Assembly (NCBI GenBank): GCA_963922205.1
Contig: CAWUHX010000013.1
Span: forward strand, 1,798,001 to 1,862,000
Origin: Romanomermis culicivorax
Lineage: Eukaryota; Nematoda; Enoplea; Mermithida; Mermithidae
Direction: 5' to 3'
DNA length: 64,000 nucleotides
Shown: positions 22,158 to 34,400 of the stretch, piece after piece
Numbering within the stretch: the first letter of the stretch is position 1
How the letters are laid out: each line of letters begins with the position of its first letter
The notes under the pieces: generated by a model
Seen by the model: only the letters and a program-made list of their open reading frames with translations
What the model was told of the DNA's origin: nothing
The model's database searches: none
Program-made: the position numbers and the translations under genes

Positions 22158-23080
22158 TCAAGGAGCAGGATGGACCTGTACACTAAGCACATGATCCGAT
22201 CGCTCTCCTGAACTCTGAACTTCTGTATCAGAAAGTGGTGGTACCACTAACACAGGTGATGCAGGTGCATCAGAATCACTAGGCTGGCGGAACCAGCCCC
22301 TCTCTAGTGTAACTGGAGAATTTCCAGGCGGGGGTCGAGGGCAACTCGACCCTGACCTGGTCATTAAATGACGACTGGCCTGTCTAGAAGAGGTCCTGCT
22401 ACCTCTGGTGGATGCATGGGATGAGGCGACAGAGGAAGCCCACCAGGGTGGCGAGAAATGGAAGAAGTCCTTGATCTTGATTGAGACCCGGACCTGTGAG
22501 AGGCTGTTGATAGTGAACATGTATTCTCCCACCAGGGTTCCATCTGATCAATCTGGGCCGCTGTCAGTAGAAGTAGCAGTTCTACCACATTCAACGGACA
22601 GACATGTTGTTGGTAATCAAATGTGATATTCTTGAAATGTTCTAAAAAGTCCAATCCAAGAATCAGATCTACCAGTGCCCAAAAAGGAGACATAGTCTTA
22701 CACACATGGAGATGTATATCAACCCTTCTGTGTGGCTGATGGGTCCCAGGCAACATGATCTCATATGGTCCCGATCGGAGAGTATGGATCACTTTCCCAT
22801 TGATACTCATCAATGGGTTAAAGTCCTGATGTTGCTGGAAGGCCATAGCCGCCTTCAGACTCTCTTTGATCAAAGCCTTGTGAAGACATTGACTAATGAT
22901 GTTTGGTGGACAACCAGTGTCAAGGAAAGTGGGAGTTTCCTTGGCATCAAACAGTACAACAAAACACGGAGTGATTCTATCCAACTGAGATGGTACATCG
23001 TTCTGCACATAGTAAAAACACACCCAATGTTGGACTTTAGGGAAAATACTCAGTGGAGAGAATTGGCTAGAAAACTGAAC
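22158..23080 (-). pseudogene. E5 protease 1 and Ser/Pro-rich linker
   Basis: Continues in the same frame as the envelope-like membrane anchor. It shows FLDTGCPPNIIS (about 22924-22890), an intact D-T-G retropepsin site, and later DLILGLDFLEHF and ITFDY, the second half of the fold. After about 22480 the reading becomes Ser/Arg/Pro-rich (RSGSQSRSRTSS) and reaches a stop at 22364; a similar Pro/Ser-rich reading continues in another frame to 22158. The domain would process the polyprotein. Its direct fusion to a membrane anchor is unusual. Confidence 0.7.
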
Positions 23081-24830
23081 TTGTCTTTTCCGCAGGCGGT
23101 AGCTGAGATAGTAGGATAACCCAACATAGATGAGATATCCAATACCAGCCAGCACTGCCAGGGTGATAAGGGTGTTAAAGATCAACTGAACCAGCCCACT
23201 CAGAATAGACTGTAAGCCCTGAATGAGATTGTGCTGCTGACTAGCAAGCATGTGGTTTGCTGCCAGACGGACACCTTCCAGGGAGGCCTTGATGTCAGTC
23301 CCTACCCCTGCAAATGCGTGATAGAGAGAATCTGGTTGCAGAGATAGACCAGCCGTTAAGTTTACCAACCAGTTCAAAACCGCTTCAATCTGCTCAGTCT
23401 TGTAAACATACTTTTAAAAGAAAGCAAAACTTGAAGGGGTCATTGCCAACTGATCCTGAAAGAGCGCAGGAGTGTCAAAATGAGTGACGTTAGAGCGCTG
23501 TTTCCAGAAAAGTTCAAGCGGTATATGGCTCACATGGACCATGCCAGACTCAGTAAACCAGCCCGAGCGATTTCCGAAAATCCCCGTAAAGTGATGGTCA
23601 CACAGCACTCTTGGGCTAACTTTAATGAGATCCGAGCCACCAGGGGTGGCAAAATAAATAGTACTGTGAACCTGTACAAGAAGATATTTTTAACAGATGT
23701 CTCCTACCCAGTACATGTGATAGACATACGTGGCGTTGACCTTCTGACAGGGCCATATTGTCAGTGTTTCACCTGTGAATTCTGCCGTCAGGTCATTCCT
23801 TTGCAGAAATGCCCTGGCCCCCAGGGTAGGGTCATAGCCAAGCAACTGCCAAGTCAGATCAAGGTAGCGTTGAGCGTGAGAGCAAAGCTCAAGCCACATG
23901 AATCGAAAATTGTTAATTTCCAACTCTTCGATCTGCTGAGCCAGGTAGTTAAATTTGGCGTTGACGGGGTCAGGACGTGAGTCCTTTGCCAATCTGAACA
24001 ACCTTTGGGTCATATTAAACCTTTCATAGATGCGTACAAGAAGACCCTGATCTGTTCGTACTGTGTTTGACCGGAGGTTGGGACACAACTGAAAGACACG
24101 AGAGTTTTGCAGGATCTTCAGGGCAACTTGCAAATCATCCATGATGATATGGTTCCCTGACACAGATGCAGTGTAATTGCCCTGAGGAGGATAATGACAC
24201 TGTGCTGTAAAGTTTGTTGCAGGCCAAACGATTACCCCATCCAGAGTAGTGCATTGACCTGCAGTGGGACTGCATCTACCAACATCTCCTAAGGTACTTA
24301 GAGCTGTAGTGCCATCCCACGAAGCGACCTGTCCCTCCTCGATGAAGAGGTTAGTCACCGTCTTGCAGACGTCACTGCAGCACCATGAGTACATCACGTC
24401 AAGCGTTTGGTTAGTGCCATAAAAGCCAGGGCGTATTTCCACAAGCTTTTGTAAACCAAACACCTTTGTATGATGTGCTAGTGTACAAGCCACAGGCGCT
24501 AGGTGCTGAGTAGTAATGACATCAGCAGTAATGCCCCTAAATCCAAAGAAACCAAGTGTTGGTGCAGACTTCATGGTTACACAGTGTGCATTTCCACTCT
24601 AATGTAGTGATTGGATCAGAACCAGGAACATACACTGTGACATTCATGGGTCGTGGACACCATGATGATTTTGGTGGTTTGCATTCTACTTTTTGAGGTA
24701 GCTCAAGTGGATGACTGCTTCTTGAAAGACCACAAAATTGCTACTGAGTAGCATGTATTGCAGAGCTCATTCCTAAGAACAGTAATGTCACAAAGGCCCA
24801 ATTTATTATATACAAACTATTTACAAACGG
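23081..24830 (-). pseudogene. E5 envelope-like glycoprotein with signal peptide and membrane anchor
   Basis: Envelope-type surface protein, broken. A hydrophobic leader ([14 protein letters not shown]) lies near 24810-24770 and a stop follows it. Then comes a Cys-rich ectodomain with many N-glycosylation sequons (NVT, NQT, NFT, NYT, NMT, NAT). A frameshift falls near 24575 and stops at about 23690 and 23414; from 24574 on, all of it is in one frame. The C-terminal part has a helical amphipathic stretch and a ~25-residue membrane segment (LVQLIFNTLITLAVLAG...) at about 23200-23110, then a basic cytoplasmic RLRKRQ. The layout matches a viral class I or III fusion glycoprotein. A chuvirus-like origin is my guess from general resemblance and is not proven. 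Confidence 0.6.
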
Positions 24831-26187
24831 TGTCTGTAAATATACACCAATATTCACAGTGTGGGCCCATCAGGTGGCCTCATTCTTCATCATCATCAGA
24901 CCATATCAGCTCTTCACCGGGGAAGTCAATGATCTGGCCCCCACACGGGTGGACTTTGCGAAGAACGCCAATCTTGGGAGACTGTGGGCTGGTAGCCATC
25001 CGGAAAGCAACCCCTCAATGATGCTGAGGTGGTCATTGATGGCGCACAATGTTTCTCCAAAGGCACTGGCCACCTCCCTCGGCCACTTGGTCGTGGCAGC
25101 CACTGGTTGCTACTGGGCAATCACTGTCAGCGTTTGGGCTTCTGTGGTCATCATTAATGGTAATGCTGCAACAACTGCTGGGGGCTACGCATTGTGACTT
25201 GCCTGTTCCACAGCGCAACAGACGACCTCCACTGCCCGCAATGAGGGTTCACCATCCAACAAGACCTTATTGACAGGTGTTTCCCAGATAGTGCTGTTGG
25301 CGATGAACTCAAGGGCTTGTTGAGCGACCTCGGGCCCCTATATCCGCAAAGCTGCTGGTGCCGAAAGCACAATGTCGGCGGCCGTAAGTGCCTCAACCTC
25401 AAATGGCTCATTGAGTAACGCCCAAGAGAGCTGCGGATATTTCTTGGTCAAACTCATTGACCAAACTGCCCTCATCGTGTCAGTGATGGATGAGGAATCT
25501 GTAAATGATAAATCATTAAAGTGAGTGACTTACAAGGACCTCTGATTTTCAGACCTGAAATATCAGAAAAAGATTGTAGTATACCTATCAGATTCATCGA
25601 TTCCAATTGATGGATGACCTCCAGTGCCAAGTCCGTTGGAATTCGGGGCAGCAGCCCTTGGGTGGCAAAACTAGCTAGAGGCGCCAGTGTATCTTCCATT
25701 GGTTGATACCACAGGACCACGCTGACGTGCTCAGTCCTTTTTGGCATTGTTGAGGGGTTTAAAGTGACTGGCCTTGCATATTTCCACGGTGAAGGGGATA
25801 AGGCAGGTGTCAATGCCAAAACCACTGCAGGGGCTAAAAATCCAGCACTGATTACACAATCAGGATAACACAGTTGTGAAGGATCCGCCAGGTGTTCAGC
25901 AAGAACTTCATCATCCAGATCAAACAGATCTGGATGAGGAAGACCATCGTTAGTCCCAATGGCATTATTTTGCCATGGGGGTGGCCGACATTGGTAATGT
26001 TGCCCAAATTGATAATGTCCCCGAAAATTCCCACTTGTCCCCTGAGGAGAGTAACCAGAATTACCATAGTTAGCCTCACCAGGCATCATTGGATTCTGAT
26101 GTGGGCAGGCCGTGGCCCTGTGCACGCGTATTTGACTGCAATGCGGACAGGGTCTGTCACATCGATCAGTCGGGTGCGCCCTCGTTC
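24831..26187 (-). pseudogene. gag: E5 gag (5' part missing)
   Basis: Minus-strand reading with a nucleocapsid-like finger CPHC..H..CPHQ near 26150-26100, then a Gly/Tyr/Gln/Asn-rich part (YGNSGYSPQG) and an acidic DLFDLDDEV segment to a stop at 25472. Further stretches with gag-like composition lie at about 25100-24900 in other frames. The N-terminal capsid region is absent because the LTR fragment joins directly at 26187. The remaining part would lie just before the envelope-like domain. Confidence 0.55.
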
Positions 26188-26655
26188 GAATATGAAAATT
26201 TATTAATAAGTTGGCAGCGGACGCAGGAATATATGCAAATTTATAAAATATAAAGTTGATGGATGCAGAGATGCAGCTAAAACGCAAAGGGAGATGATCA
26301 GGCCCAAAAATGAGTGCAGAACTGAAGAAACAAGCCTTTCTAAAGGGCCCCGTAGACCTACAGTATGCCTTGGGCAGAGCTATCCACACCCAAGCTAACT
26401 TCTGCAGCGGAAATTGCTTCAGAAGATGCCTATGGTCACATAGACATTTTCCAGTTCGAATACATTAAGCATTGGGTTGAGTTTCAGTCTCCATGCTAAA
26501 CATATGAATGTCATCTAGAGAGAATTTCCAAACTAGTCGTTTCACATTGGGAAACGTTGCTAGTTTTTACTGATAAGAGGTGCATGTTGTGCTCTAATTA
26601 CAGGGATGAGCTTGGAGAGCTTATCTTTGGCAGAAATTCTAACTAGCGGGTTACA
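26188..26655 (-). repeat. E5 5' LTR remnant
   Basis: 468 bp matching 17255-17723 of the 3' LTR and beginning TGTAACCC at 26655. The remaining ~550 bp of the LTR is missing at the gag junction. Confidence 0.8.
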
Positions 26656-27470
26656 TAACCTAGCCCTGCTAGTACTAGCTACAGATGAGACTATAGGTAC
26701 TGTGGTGCTGCTCTGGGATTACTACTGCAGAATAAGAATAACACCGCCAGGTTACTGGTGACAATCCTTGGTCCTGCTCAGTGTGAACGGGGGACAGGGT
26801 CATCTGTGAGATGACCTAGAAACTGGGATCCAATTGTGAAACCAAGAGATCCATTTGACCCAAACTCAAGGGGAGAGAGCGCTTATTAACTGGGGAATAG
26901 CTTAGGGAATGAAACCAACTTAGTAAGGATGACCCCTAATTATCCCCCAACAATAATACACTCTGAAACCCACCAAGTCCGACTACTAAACAATCTCGAT
27001 GAGACAAAGGATCCCTTAGGGTGGCAATGGACGATGGAGGGGGCAATCGGATCCGGGTAACTAAAGGTTGGAGGAAAGGCTGAGGGGGGACTTTAGTAAA
27101 ACGTATATGGCGATGGGGGCCGGGCACAATAAACAATGGTGGGGTAAAAATATGCAAATTAAGGCGGTGGTACATAGGGGGTGAGTAATAAACAAAAATA
27201 AGCAGCGACGCGGGGCACTAAAAAAATGGAAGATGCTAAACCCAAAAATTGAGCAAAATTACAGAACAACAAGCACTTTTAAGGACTTTGTCAGCTACAG
27301 TAAGGTCTGTGTGGAGTTCATGATGCCCAGGCTAGCTTCTGCAGAGATAACAGCACAGAAAGTGCCTATGAGCACATAGACATTTTCCCAGTTCCAATGT
27401 GTTTAGCATTAGGGCCGACTTTAGTGCCTATGCTAAACATATGAACGTCTTTAGCAAAAACTTCTCAGCA
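26656..27470 (-). repeat. Diverged LTR related to the E5 LTR
   Basis: Starts directly where E5 begins. Several blocks match the E5 LTR at reduced identity, for example around 26656-26700 against 16708-16750, and 27300-27440 against 17400-17580 (the latter includes ATGCTAAACATATGAACGTC). E5 seems to have landed at or in an older LTR of a related subfamily. Confidence 0.6.
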
Positions 27471-28548
27471 ATTCCATTTGCATGAGCAAAAGTGACGCTC
27501 ATTTTGTTGACACAAGGGGCATGTAATGTGACCCAAAATAGCCCTGAACCTTGGTGTTCTTTGAGATAAGCTTTTTTGCTGAAGGGCATACTGTAGCCGA
27601 CATAAAACAAGAATAAAATAAAACAAATGATACAACAAAAATGAAACAGAAATGTGTATAAAAAATGGCAAACAATTGAATAAATAAAATATCAGTGTGG
27701 GAAGAATCACATGACATTGATAATTTGATCGGCATATGACAAGAGCAGGCTGAAGAAAACTTCTCAAATGATGATATAAATACTGCTCTACTGGAAAACT
27801 ACGATTTTCACAATCTTTTCTGTGGCATTCAAAAGTGAGTGATGTATATATTACAAAGTTCAGAGAAAATTTGGGGCTACAGTTAAAATTTGCAGACATC
27901 AAAATGGAAAATCTAAAATTGCATGGTGTAAGATTTGGTTTAGCCCAAAAGCACAAAAATATGTAATATTACTTGCCTTCCACTTTTATTATTTAGAGGC
28001 GATTTATGGAAAATAGAGAATAGTGGATGTGAAGAGAACAAAAATAGTCGGAAGATTGGAAGTTGCATGATGGAGACCATACAAATTATTGTCAATTCAA
28101 GGTTTGACTTTCTCCATTTCAATCAATTTTTTGACATCGTCTTTTGCTTGACACACATTTACAGAACAGTCGAACTTTATTTGATATGTACTAAACGTTG
28201 CCTTCAGTTTCAATATTCTCGCTGTGGGCAACTAAGGCATAAAATATATGCTACTGTAATCGTTGTCTTGGAAAAATCACACTCAAATTAATCTGGTTTC
28301 GTGAGATAGAAACTGATGACCAGAAAACTGATGCGTTTTGGTTCTCAAAATGTGGTGCTTACTTCATCCAAGTATAATTTTGATATTTTTCAAAGCTCAA
28401 TTTGCTTAACCAGAAGTGGTGCTGAAGAGAAATTCTCAACTTTTTTAGGAAATGATCTTCCGTTAGGGAACTTTACAGAAGATCTGCTTAACAAATATTT
28501 CATCCCAGCACACAATCTGGCAACTACCAAATCAGACAGACGAACACG
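27471..28548. other. Probable old element flank; no gene recognised
   Basis: The part 27600-27760 resembles the A-rich sequence and GAATCAC..GATG motif downstream of the E5 integrase (17750-17960), so it is probably the 3' internal end of the diverged relative whose LTR lies at 26656-27470. The rest shows no coding pattern I recognise; an 80-codon open stretch at 28316-28555 has no family match. Confidence 0.4.
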
Positions 28549-29470
28549 ATTTTAGAAGGTTACCGTAGATCTAAAGATTCTTGTTGAGACAACCTGCATT
28601 AGTGCTGAGCAATAGCCTAAATTTTACTAAGCTGAATGAAAGATCTAATTTTTTTTAGTTGGTTGTTGATGTAATCTTGGAACCGACATGATGTCTGCTA
28701 TTTTGCAGAAATTATTCAAGAATGATTCATTAAAACAATTTTTTTCTTTCTTGGATGATAAATTTCCATGTTAAAAAGTCAGGAAATGGCATTTTAAAAA
28801 TGATACTGAAATTTATGGAATGAAAATTGTGGTTTGTAAGTACGTCTTATTTGAATTTTCATCAAATCACAGATTATCTTGAAGTCTAGAGTAGTAAGGC
28901 TGGCCCATATAGGTCCTATGGTTAAGCATATCCCTATCTTTTGTGTATGGCCTATAATTTGTCATTTTTGGCCGGTTTATAGGTCATATGGTTAGCATAT
29001 ATGGTCGACTTTTTTGTGGATTTATAGGTCATATGGTTAAACATATCCCTATCTTTTGTGTACGACCTGTAATTTGTCATTTTTGGCCAATTTATAGGTC
29101 GTATGGTAAGCGTATATGGTCGATTTTTTGTCAATTTATAGGTCGTATCATTAAGCATGCAGATTCTAGTGTTACCATAATATTAGAATTACTGTAATAT
29201 TCAGATTATGGTATTAGTAGAATTATGGTAATAGTCATGTTACTATTGGTGAAAAACAAAAACTGATGTCGAACAAAAAATGGAAAAAGGAGAAACAATG
29301 TGGAACAAAAAATGGAAAAAGGAAAACTAATGTGGAACAAAGATGGAAAACAAAAATCGATGTGAAAAATAAAATGAATATACAAAAAACAAAAAGAAAA
29401 GTAGACATGTATAGAAAAGGACTTCCTTCACCCATGGAGGAAGTCTCTCAAAGAATGCACCCGGGGCTCC
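28549..29470 (+). repeat. E4 5' LTR
   Basis: Matches 37212-37960 from ATTTTAGAA onward. It may extend past 29470, since the other copy is truncated there. Inside is a 115-bp tandem repeat (28912-29158), then short tandem AT-rich units and repeats of ACAAAAAATGGAAAAAGG. Confidence 0.75.
28912..29158 (+). repeat. 115-bp tandem repeat in E4 LTR
   Basis: Just over two copies of a 115-bp unit containing CATATCCCTATCTTTTGTGTA and TTTATAGGTCRTATGG. The 3' LTR (about 37575-37700) has about one copy fewer, so unit number changed after insertion or between templates. Confidence 0.75.
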
Positions 29471-30483
29471 AAATGAGAGGTTCACCATCTGCAGGTATAC
29501 AGAGTAGCTAATCGGAAGCCCCACATTTCTGAATGATCATTCAAATTGGAACGGTCATATGTCAGTAATAGTCAGTTCTATGAATAAAATCTCCAAAAAG
29601 TCAATATGCAATGAAACATCCTTCCTACTTGTTCATATGTATAAAGTCGATTGCTCATGGAAAAAATGACCGAAATGGGTCTGTTATACAAAAATGACCA
29701 GAGGGAGACTGGTATAGAAAGACATGTAGAAAAATTGAAAACAGTGTAGAGGTCAAAAAAATTGTCCTCCATGTAGAAACTGTAATTGATCCTACAGAAA
29801 AATAGATGAAGGAAAGAGAACACAGCGCACATGTGCAATACATTAAGAAAACTGTACCAGAGGTTAAAGGTCTACTAAAAACATTGAAGCTAATCATACA
29901 GTGTAGTCCCTGTGTATAGAAAGTGATACATCTCATAATACATACTGATTTATACAGGTAAATGTCTGATTTTGTATACTAGTTAAAGTGGTTAATCTGC
30001 TGAAGACCATTTATCTCATAAAATCATCCATAAATTCTAGAAAAGGTCAAAGCTTTTATACAAAAAAGCTAGCAGCAAAAAATGTTGTAGTGTGTTTCTG
30101 CTGATCTTAGGATTTTCATAATAGTTTGTTGATTTTTCGAAGATGCGCACAGGTTCAAAATGGAGCAGGTGAAGCAGTCCATCAAAGAGCATCTTATTGT
30201 AGCCTGGATTCAGTATGCCTGCAGTGAGCTCTCTATTAGTATTATTATTACATATTTTTCAGTATTAGTCATCTCCCCATGCATTCTTGCTGTGTTTTTC
30301 TCAGCATGTGGGACTCTTCCTTATTATTCTGGCCAGGCATTGGTTTGTATACATAAGTTGTGTGTTTCATAGGTAAAGTTACAAGGAGAGAGTTCTCCTC
30401 TTTTGGTCCAAGCTCATTGGGAATTCAAATTAGGAAACTGAAGGTTTTGTAATTTGGATTATATTATTGTGGGGTTCAAGTAC
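29471..30483 (+). other. E4 5' region without recognised genes
   Basis: About 1 kb between the recognisable LTR and gag. I find no clear primer binding site. It may be leader sequence or an extension of the LTR. Confidence 0.4.
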
Positions 30484-33190
30484 TTTAAGAGTTTAAGTTT
30501 TTGGGTAAGTGTCGGTGTTGGAAACATGTGCATTAAGGATGATCCCTGAACCTGCCCGCCTTCCATCCAATGCCCCAACTTATTTTTCAAATACAACATT
30601 AGTGAGCCGCTTGGTTTGCATGCCTCTTATCCACGCAGTTGCTCTGCAACTGACTCCCACTTTCAAGTCTGGACAATCGACCACACTGCTCTTGCACCCA
30701 CGGATATCACCAAGATTTTTACACCTTGCTCACAAATATGCTGCACCTGAAACATATGCCTCCTGACCAACAACGTCACAGTTCTCAATCAAGTTCACCC
30801 AATGCTGTATCAAATACTGCACATCCTATTTTGAATTTTGACCAGCAGCTTCCGCCTGACATTTGGAATATTATACAACCATCTGCACTGCCATTGGTGA
30901 GCCTTTGGCCCCTCAACCAACTCCTTTCTATTTTCAGCAATGCTACATCTAATGGAAGTGCCACCCAACAAGCGCTGCAGAGCACTACAACTGCCCCACC
31001 AACGATTCCAGCCACGCCCCAGTTTCTGGACAGATTTCAAACCTCGCCGCCCCTAATGACACTGGGGGGGACAGCATCACAAACACTGCCACCACCAAAT
31101 GCCACAAATCAAACAATTGATCTGAATATCCACTGTACTGATTCAACTGATTCTTTTGTCAATCTTGACCCACCGCTGGCCCCAGCTGCCACCCTAGCAA
31201 CCGCCCATGATCACCACAGCAGTATCGCCATCGCCAATGCAAGGGAAGTGCAAAATTTTTGATTAGAAGCGCGCGATGCCCTTGAACAATTGAACACCCC
31301 TGCTGCAAGAATTACCAACAATGTCCCAATGGTACAAACTATGGATGAAATCATTAGGGCCGCCTCTGATCAATTTCAAGCCCAGCAATTACGCATGCAA
31401 TCCAAAATCCAAGAACAAGCCCAAGTGACAAACATGCGATTTGCTGCCCTTGCCGAAAAAATGCAACCGTTAATTTGGACTACAACTGCCACTGCCCCGT
31501 GCATAACAATCCACCAATGCCTAGGCCACCACAGGCAAACTCACAGTTTCACTGTGAGGAGCTGCATGATATTTTTATCACCAACAACACTTTCAGGGAA
31601 ACTGAGCAGGCTTTGGCTTTCACCAGTCCCCTGCCAAGAGTCAAACCCAAAGCTCCTTTGACGCATACCCTCTATAATAATGAGTTTTCATGTACCACCC
31701 GTAGCTAAGATGATATTGCCTGTGCACCACCAAATAGACACCAGCGGCACATGGCCCACCTGTTTGGTTTCTCAGATTATCGGCCCAATGTTTATTATGA
31801 CCACCCACAACCTTGATTTGATCCCCGGCACTTGTCCCATCGAGAAGAAGATGGTCGAATCAAAACAATTGTGGATAATATGCATCTGCTTGTAATTGAT
31901 GGTGTCATGACCAATAAATGCATCCTAGGCTTTTTTACTTACCTTGAAAATCAGTTTGGCCACAAAGCATCAAATCACTTAAAAATGAGTGCCCTCTGCC
32001 ACCTCAGCAGCGACACACCAAGTGATATGATTCAAGATATGATGTGTTCCAGTTGGGGCCCGATTACAATCAAATGACCCTCAAACATGAACTAGCCTCA
32101 ATCACTCCCAAAACCCGCTGCTTTCTTTATTAAGATGAGGACCAAACTTTCTGGCACAAACAAGTAATTGAAACCTTTTTAACTAAAATGCCTGTTTTCT
32201 ACCAATTGACTATTGGCAAGCAAGCAAAAACCTTCACGAATGTTCAACAATTGGCCAACACTGTCCCCAAGGCCCGCAGTGTTCTCAATCCCACCAAATC
32301 AGAAATCAGTACCGCTGAGCAGCCTATCTTTGTGAACCAGGCCATTTCGGATGCTGTGCTGCCCCAATTGCCACAACCCTCTTTTCGCCGATTTGATCAC
32401 TGCAGTAGTACGGATCACTCCCAGGATCACCAATGCGACCGCGAGCCCTCTGCTGACTGCCAAATTCAGGAACAGGTACCAGCGCAGACCAAAAATGTTT
32501 CCTTTCAACAATATCAGCCACGAACAGAAATTCTCTTAAAACAGTTAATCAAATGCTGGGACAGCGAATGTGAGGAATGCAAATCCCGATATCGCCCAGA
32601 GGAATATCAATCCCACACTCAGGAACTGCCTCTACCCACCCCTCAACAATTATTGTGACCGATTTGATCACTATGCCAGCTGAGACTGCTCCCACCCCAC
32701 TCAAACTCAGTCCACAGCTCTTTGGTGCAACACCCACAAATCCCACACCCATGATACTGAAGACCGCCTTTGGCTGAAATGACAAAATGCTCAAAGAAAT
32801 CAAAGATCTGACAAAGGTCGCCTGCCTTACAATATGCAACAATCTGCACTCCATTTCCAAACAATTTCAAATGATGTCCGTGGACAACATGATTGGAGAC
32901 CCCAAGGCTGAGCACCATCCCAAGGAGGCAGCAATTATTCGAGTGGCTCCCACATATACTTTAAAGGTAACTGTTTTTCATATCCTAATGATTTGGTTCA
33001 GAACACCTACCTCATTTACCGGAATTATGATTATGCCCCACCTTGGGAGCAACACATCCATTACAATGCGGCAACCCCTCCCTACATCACAATGCCTATG
33101 GATTCTTCCCACACCAGTTCTCAATCATTGGAGGTTCCACTAGCCCTACCAGTCTTGCCTTCAACTTCCGCAGCCACTATGGTTAGCAAT
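30484..33190 (+). pseudogene. gag: E4 gag (broken)
   Basis: Pro/Thr/Asn/Gln-rich readings from 30509 and, in another frame, 30726-31661 with one stop at 31260. A coiled-coil-like Gln-rich helix lies at 31370-31470 (QFQAQQLRMQSKIQEQ). Further gag fragments lie at 31832-32658 in several frames, including a Cys/His cluster near 32395-32440 that may be a decayed zinc knuckle. Assignment rests mainly on position before the protease and on composition. Confidence 0.6.
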
Positions 33191-33254
33191 TTGGAGGCAT
33201 GCACAAGCAATTAACCAACCTCTACCCCCAATATGGTAATGCCTTCCAAGGAAA

Positions 33255-34400
33255 TTGCCTCCCCTGCTCCCATCTTCAGCCCCAGGATTGTCCGGTGGGC
33301 TGCAATGGCTCATGCTGCAGACAACCCCTGCCATATTCTATCATCCATTTACCAAATCAACAACTCAACGCCTTCAACAAAACATTTGTAAAGAAATATG
33401 CCTCTATCCCTGCTTTCCAAATTCCTGTAAAGATTGGCAGCATTACACCCCTATCAACACTGGCCCTCAATGTTCGGTGTTGTCATCTCGTCTCGTTAAA
33501 TGCGCTTTTGACAAACAATCACTTCAACTCCCTATTTGCAAAAAGACCAAAGTCCCCAACGGAGCCATTGTCACTGCCCACAGTCCTGTCATTATTACCA
33601 TGGAATCGGCCTTTGGAGAGCATATCATCAAATGCATCATCCTCGATGACAACAACAATGATCAATGTATAATTAGCACCGACTTCTTTGTGCATCCTGA
33701 TATCCACACCATCCTCAATTTCAAAGACAACTATATCGAGATCCAGGACATAAAACTACTGCTCAAGGTCATTGCTGCAGTCCATTCTTTAATGAAATTG
33801 TTTCTTAGGGCCGCCTGTGGCAACCCCTTGGAAGAAATCCCCGAGGAAGAAAGAGTAAGTTTTTTTAAAGATAAATCCAATACTTTCAGCCAGATAGAAG
33901 AAATCAAAGCTCAACAATTGGTTTGGCATCCCCAGCCTAGTATACACCACCCGCCCGCTCAGCGGATGGAGGTCACTGAGTTAGCTGTATCAATTTTCCT
34001 CATTGCCCAGGCCTCCATTTCCACTTCACCAAATTTCCAGCAATAGATAACAGGTACAGTCTTCCCATCAACTTCTGCCTCTATTCCCGATTTGATCATT
34101 CAACCTTTGCCCAACAACCAAGTCGCCACGGAATTTCGGATTGGAACTGCAATTGTCAACATCACTAATGGTATCTGTCTCTTATTGTTTGTCAACAACA
34201 TGCCCAACAGCACTAAGCTTCGACAGAACCAACTACTTGCCATCGCCAAACATACATTAGAATCCCTCGCCACTTAAGAAAATTTTCATGTCCCCACCAC
34301 TGCTTCAAATTGCGACTTAACTGATCATGAACTGGCAGTGCTTGATAAATCCTTACTGTGCAACACTGACAAGCAAAAACTCGACTTCGCCCTGAACAAG
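33255..34400 (+). pseudogene. E4 protease and linker
   Basis: Contains NTGPQCSVLSSRLV near 33452-33490, the retropepsin site with D-T-G changed to N-T-G, and later ISTDFFVHPDIHTILNF, the second half of the fold. E1 and E2 have the same layout (ALIDTGA .. GTDFLAHP). A linker follows to RT with stops at 34044 and 34275. Confidence 0.8.

Larger units (their letters stand above)
16690..26655 (-). mobile_element. E5: Ty3/Gypsy LTR retrotransposon with envelope-like domain before pol
   Basis: A minus-strand element of about 10 kb. Order in its own sense: 5' LTR start (26655-26188, 3' part missing), gag, envelope-like ectodomain and membrane anchor, protease 1, protease 2, RT, RNase H, integrase, about 730 bp of 3' sequence, and 3' LTR (17723 to about 16690). 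The 26655-26188 and 17723-17255 stretches are near-identical and both begin TGTAACCC. The LTR reads straight into gag at 26187, so a deletion removed the LTR end, PBS and gag start. The left boundary is uncertain because the equivalent LTR end is missing on the right. Confidence 0.8.

Noticed and set aside
27428-27956. 163-codon minus-strand frame
   Set aside because: Phe/Leu/Cys-rich translation of AT-rich element flank, no recognisable domain.
28316-28555. 80-codon frame next to E4 as a host exon
   Set aside because: Protein-like in part, but no splice signals or family; left as unassigned flank.
29235-29435. Phe-rich membrane protein on the minus strand
   Set aside because: Translation of the tandem AAAAAATGGAAAAAGG repeats in the E4 LTR.
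31680-33214. Multiple overlapping short frames in E4 as separate genes
   Set aside because: They are fragments of one broken gag in shifting frames.
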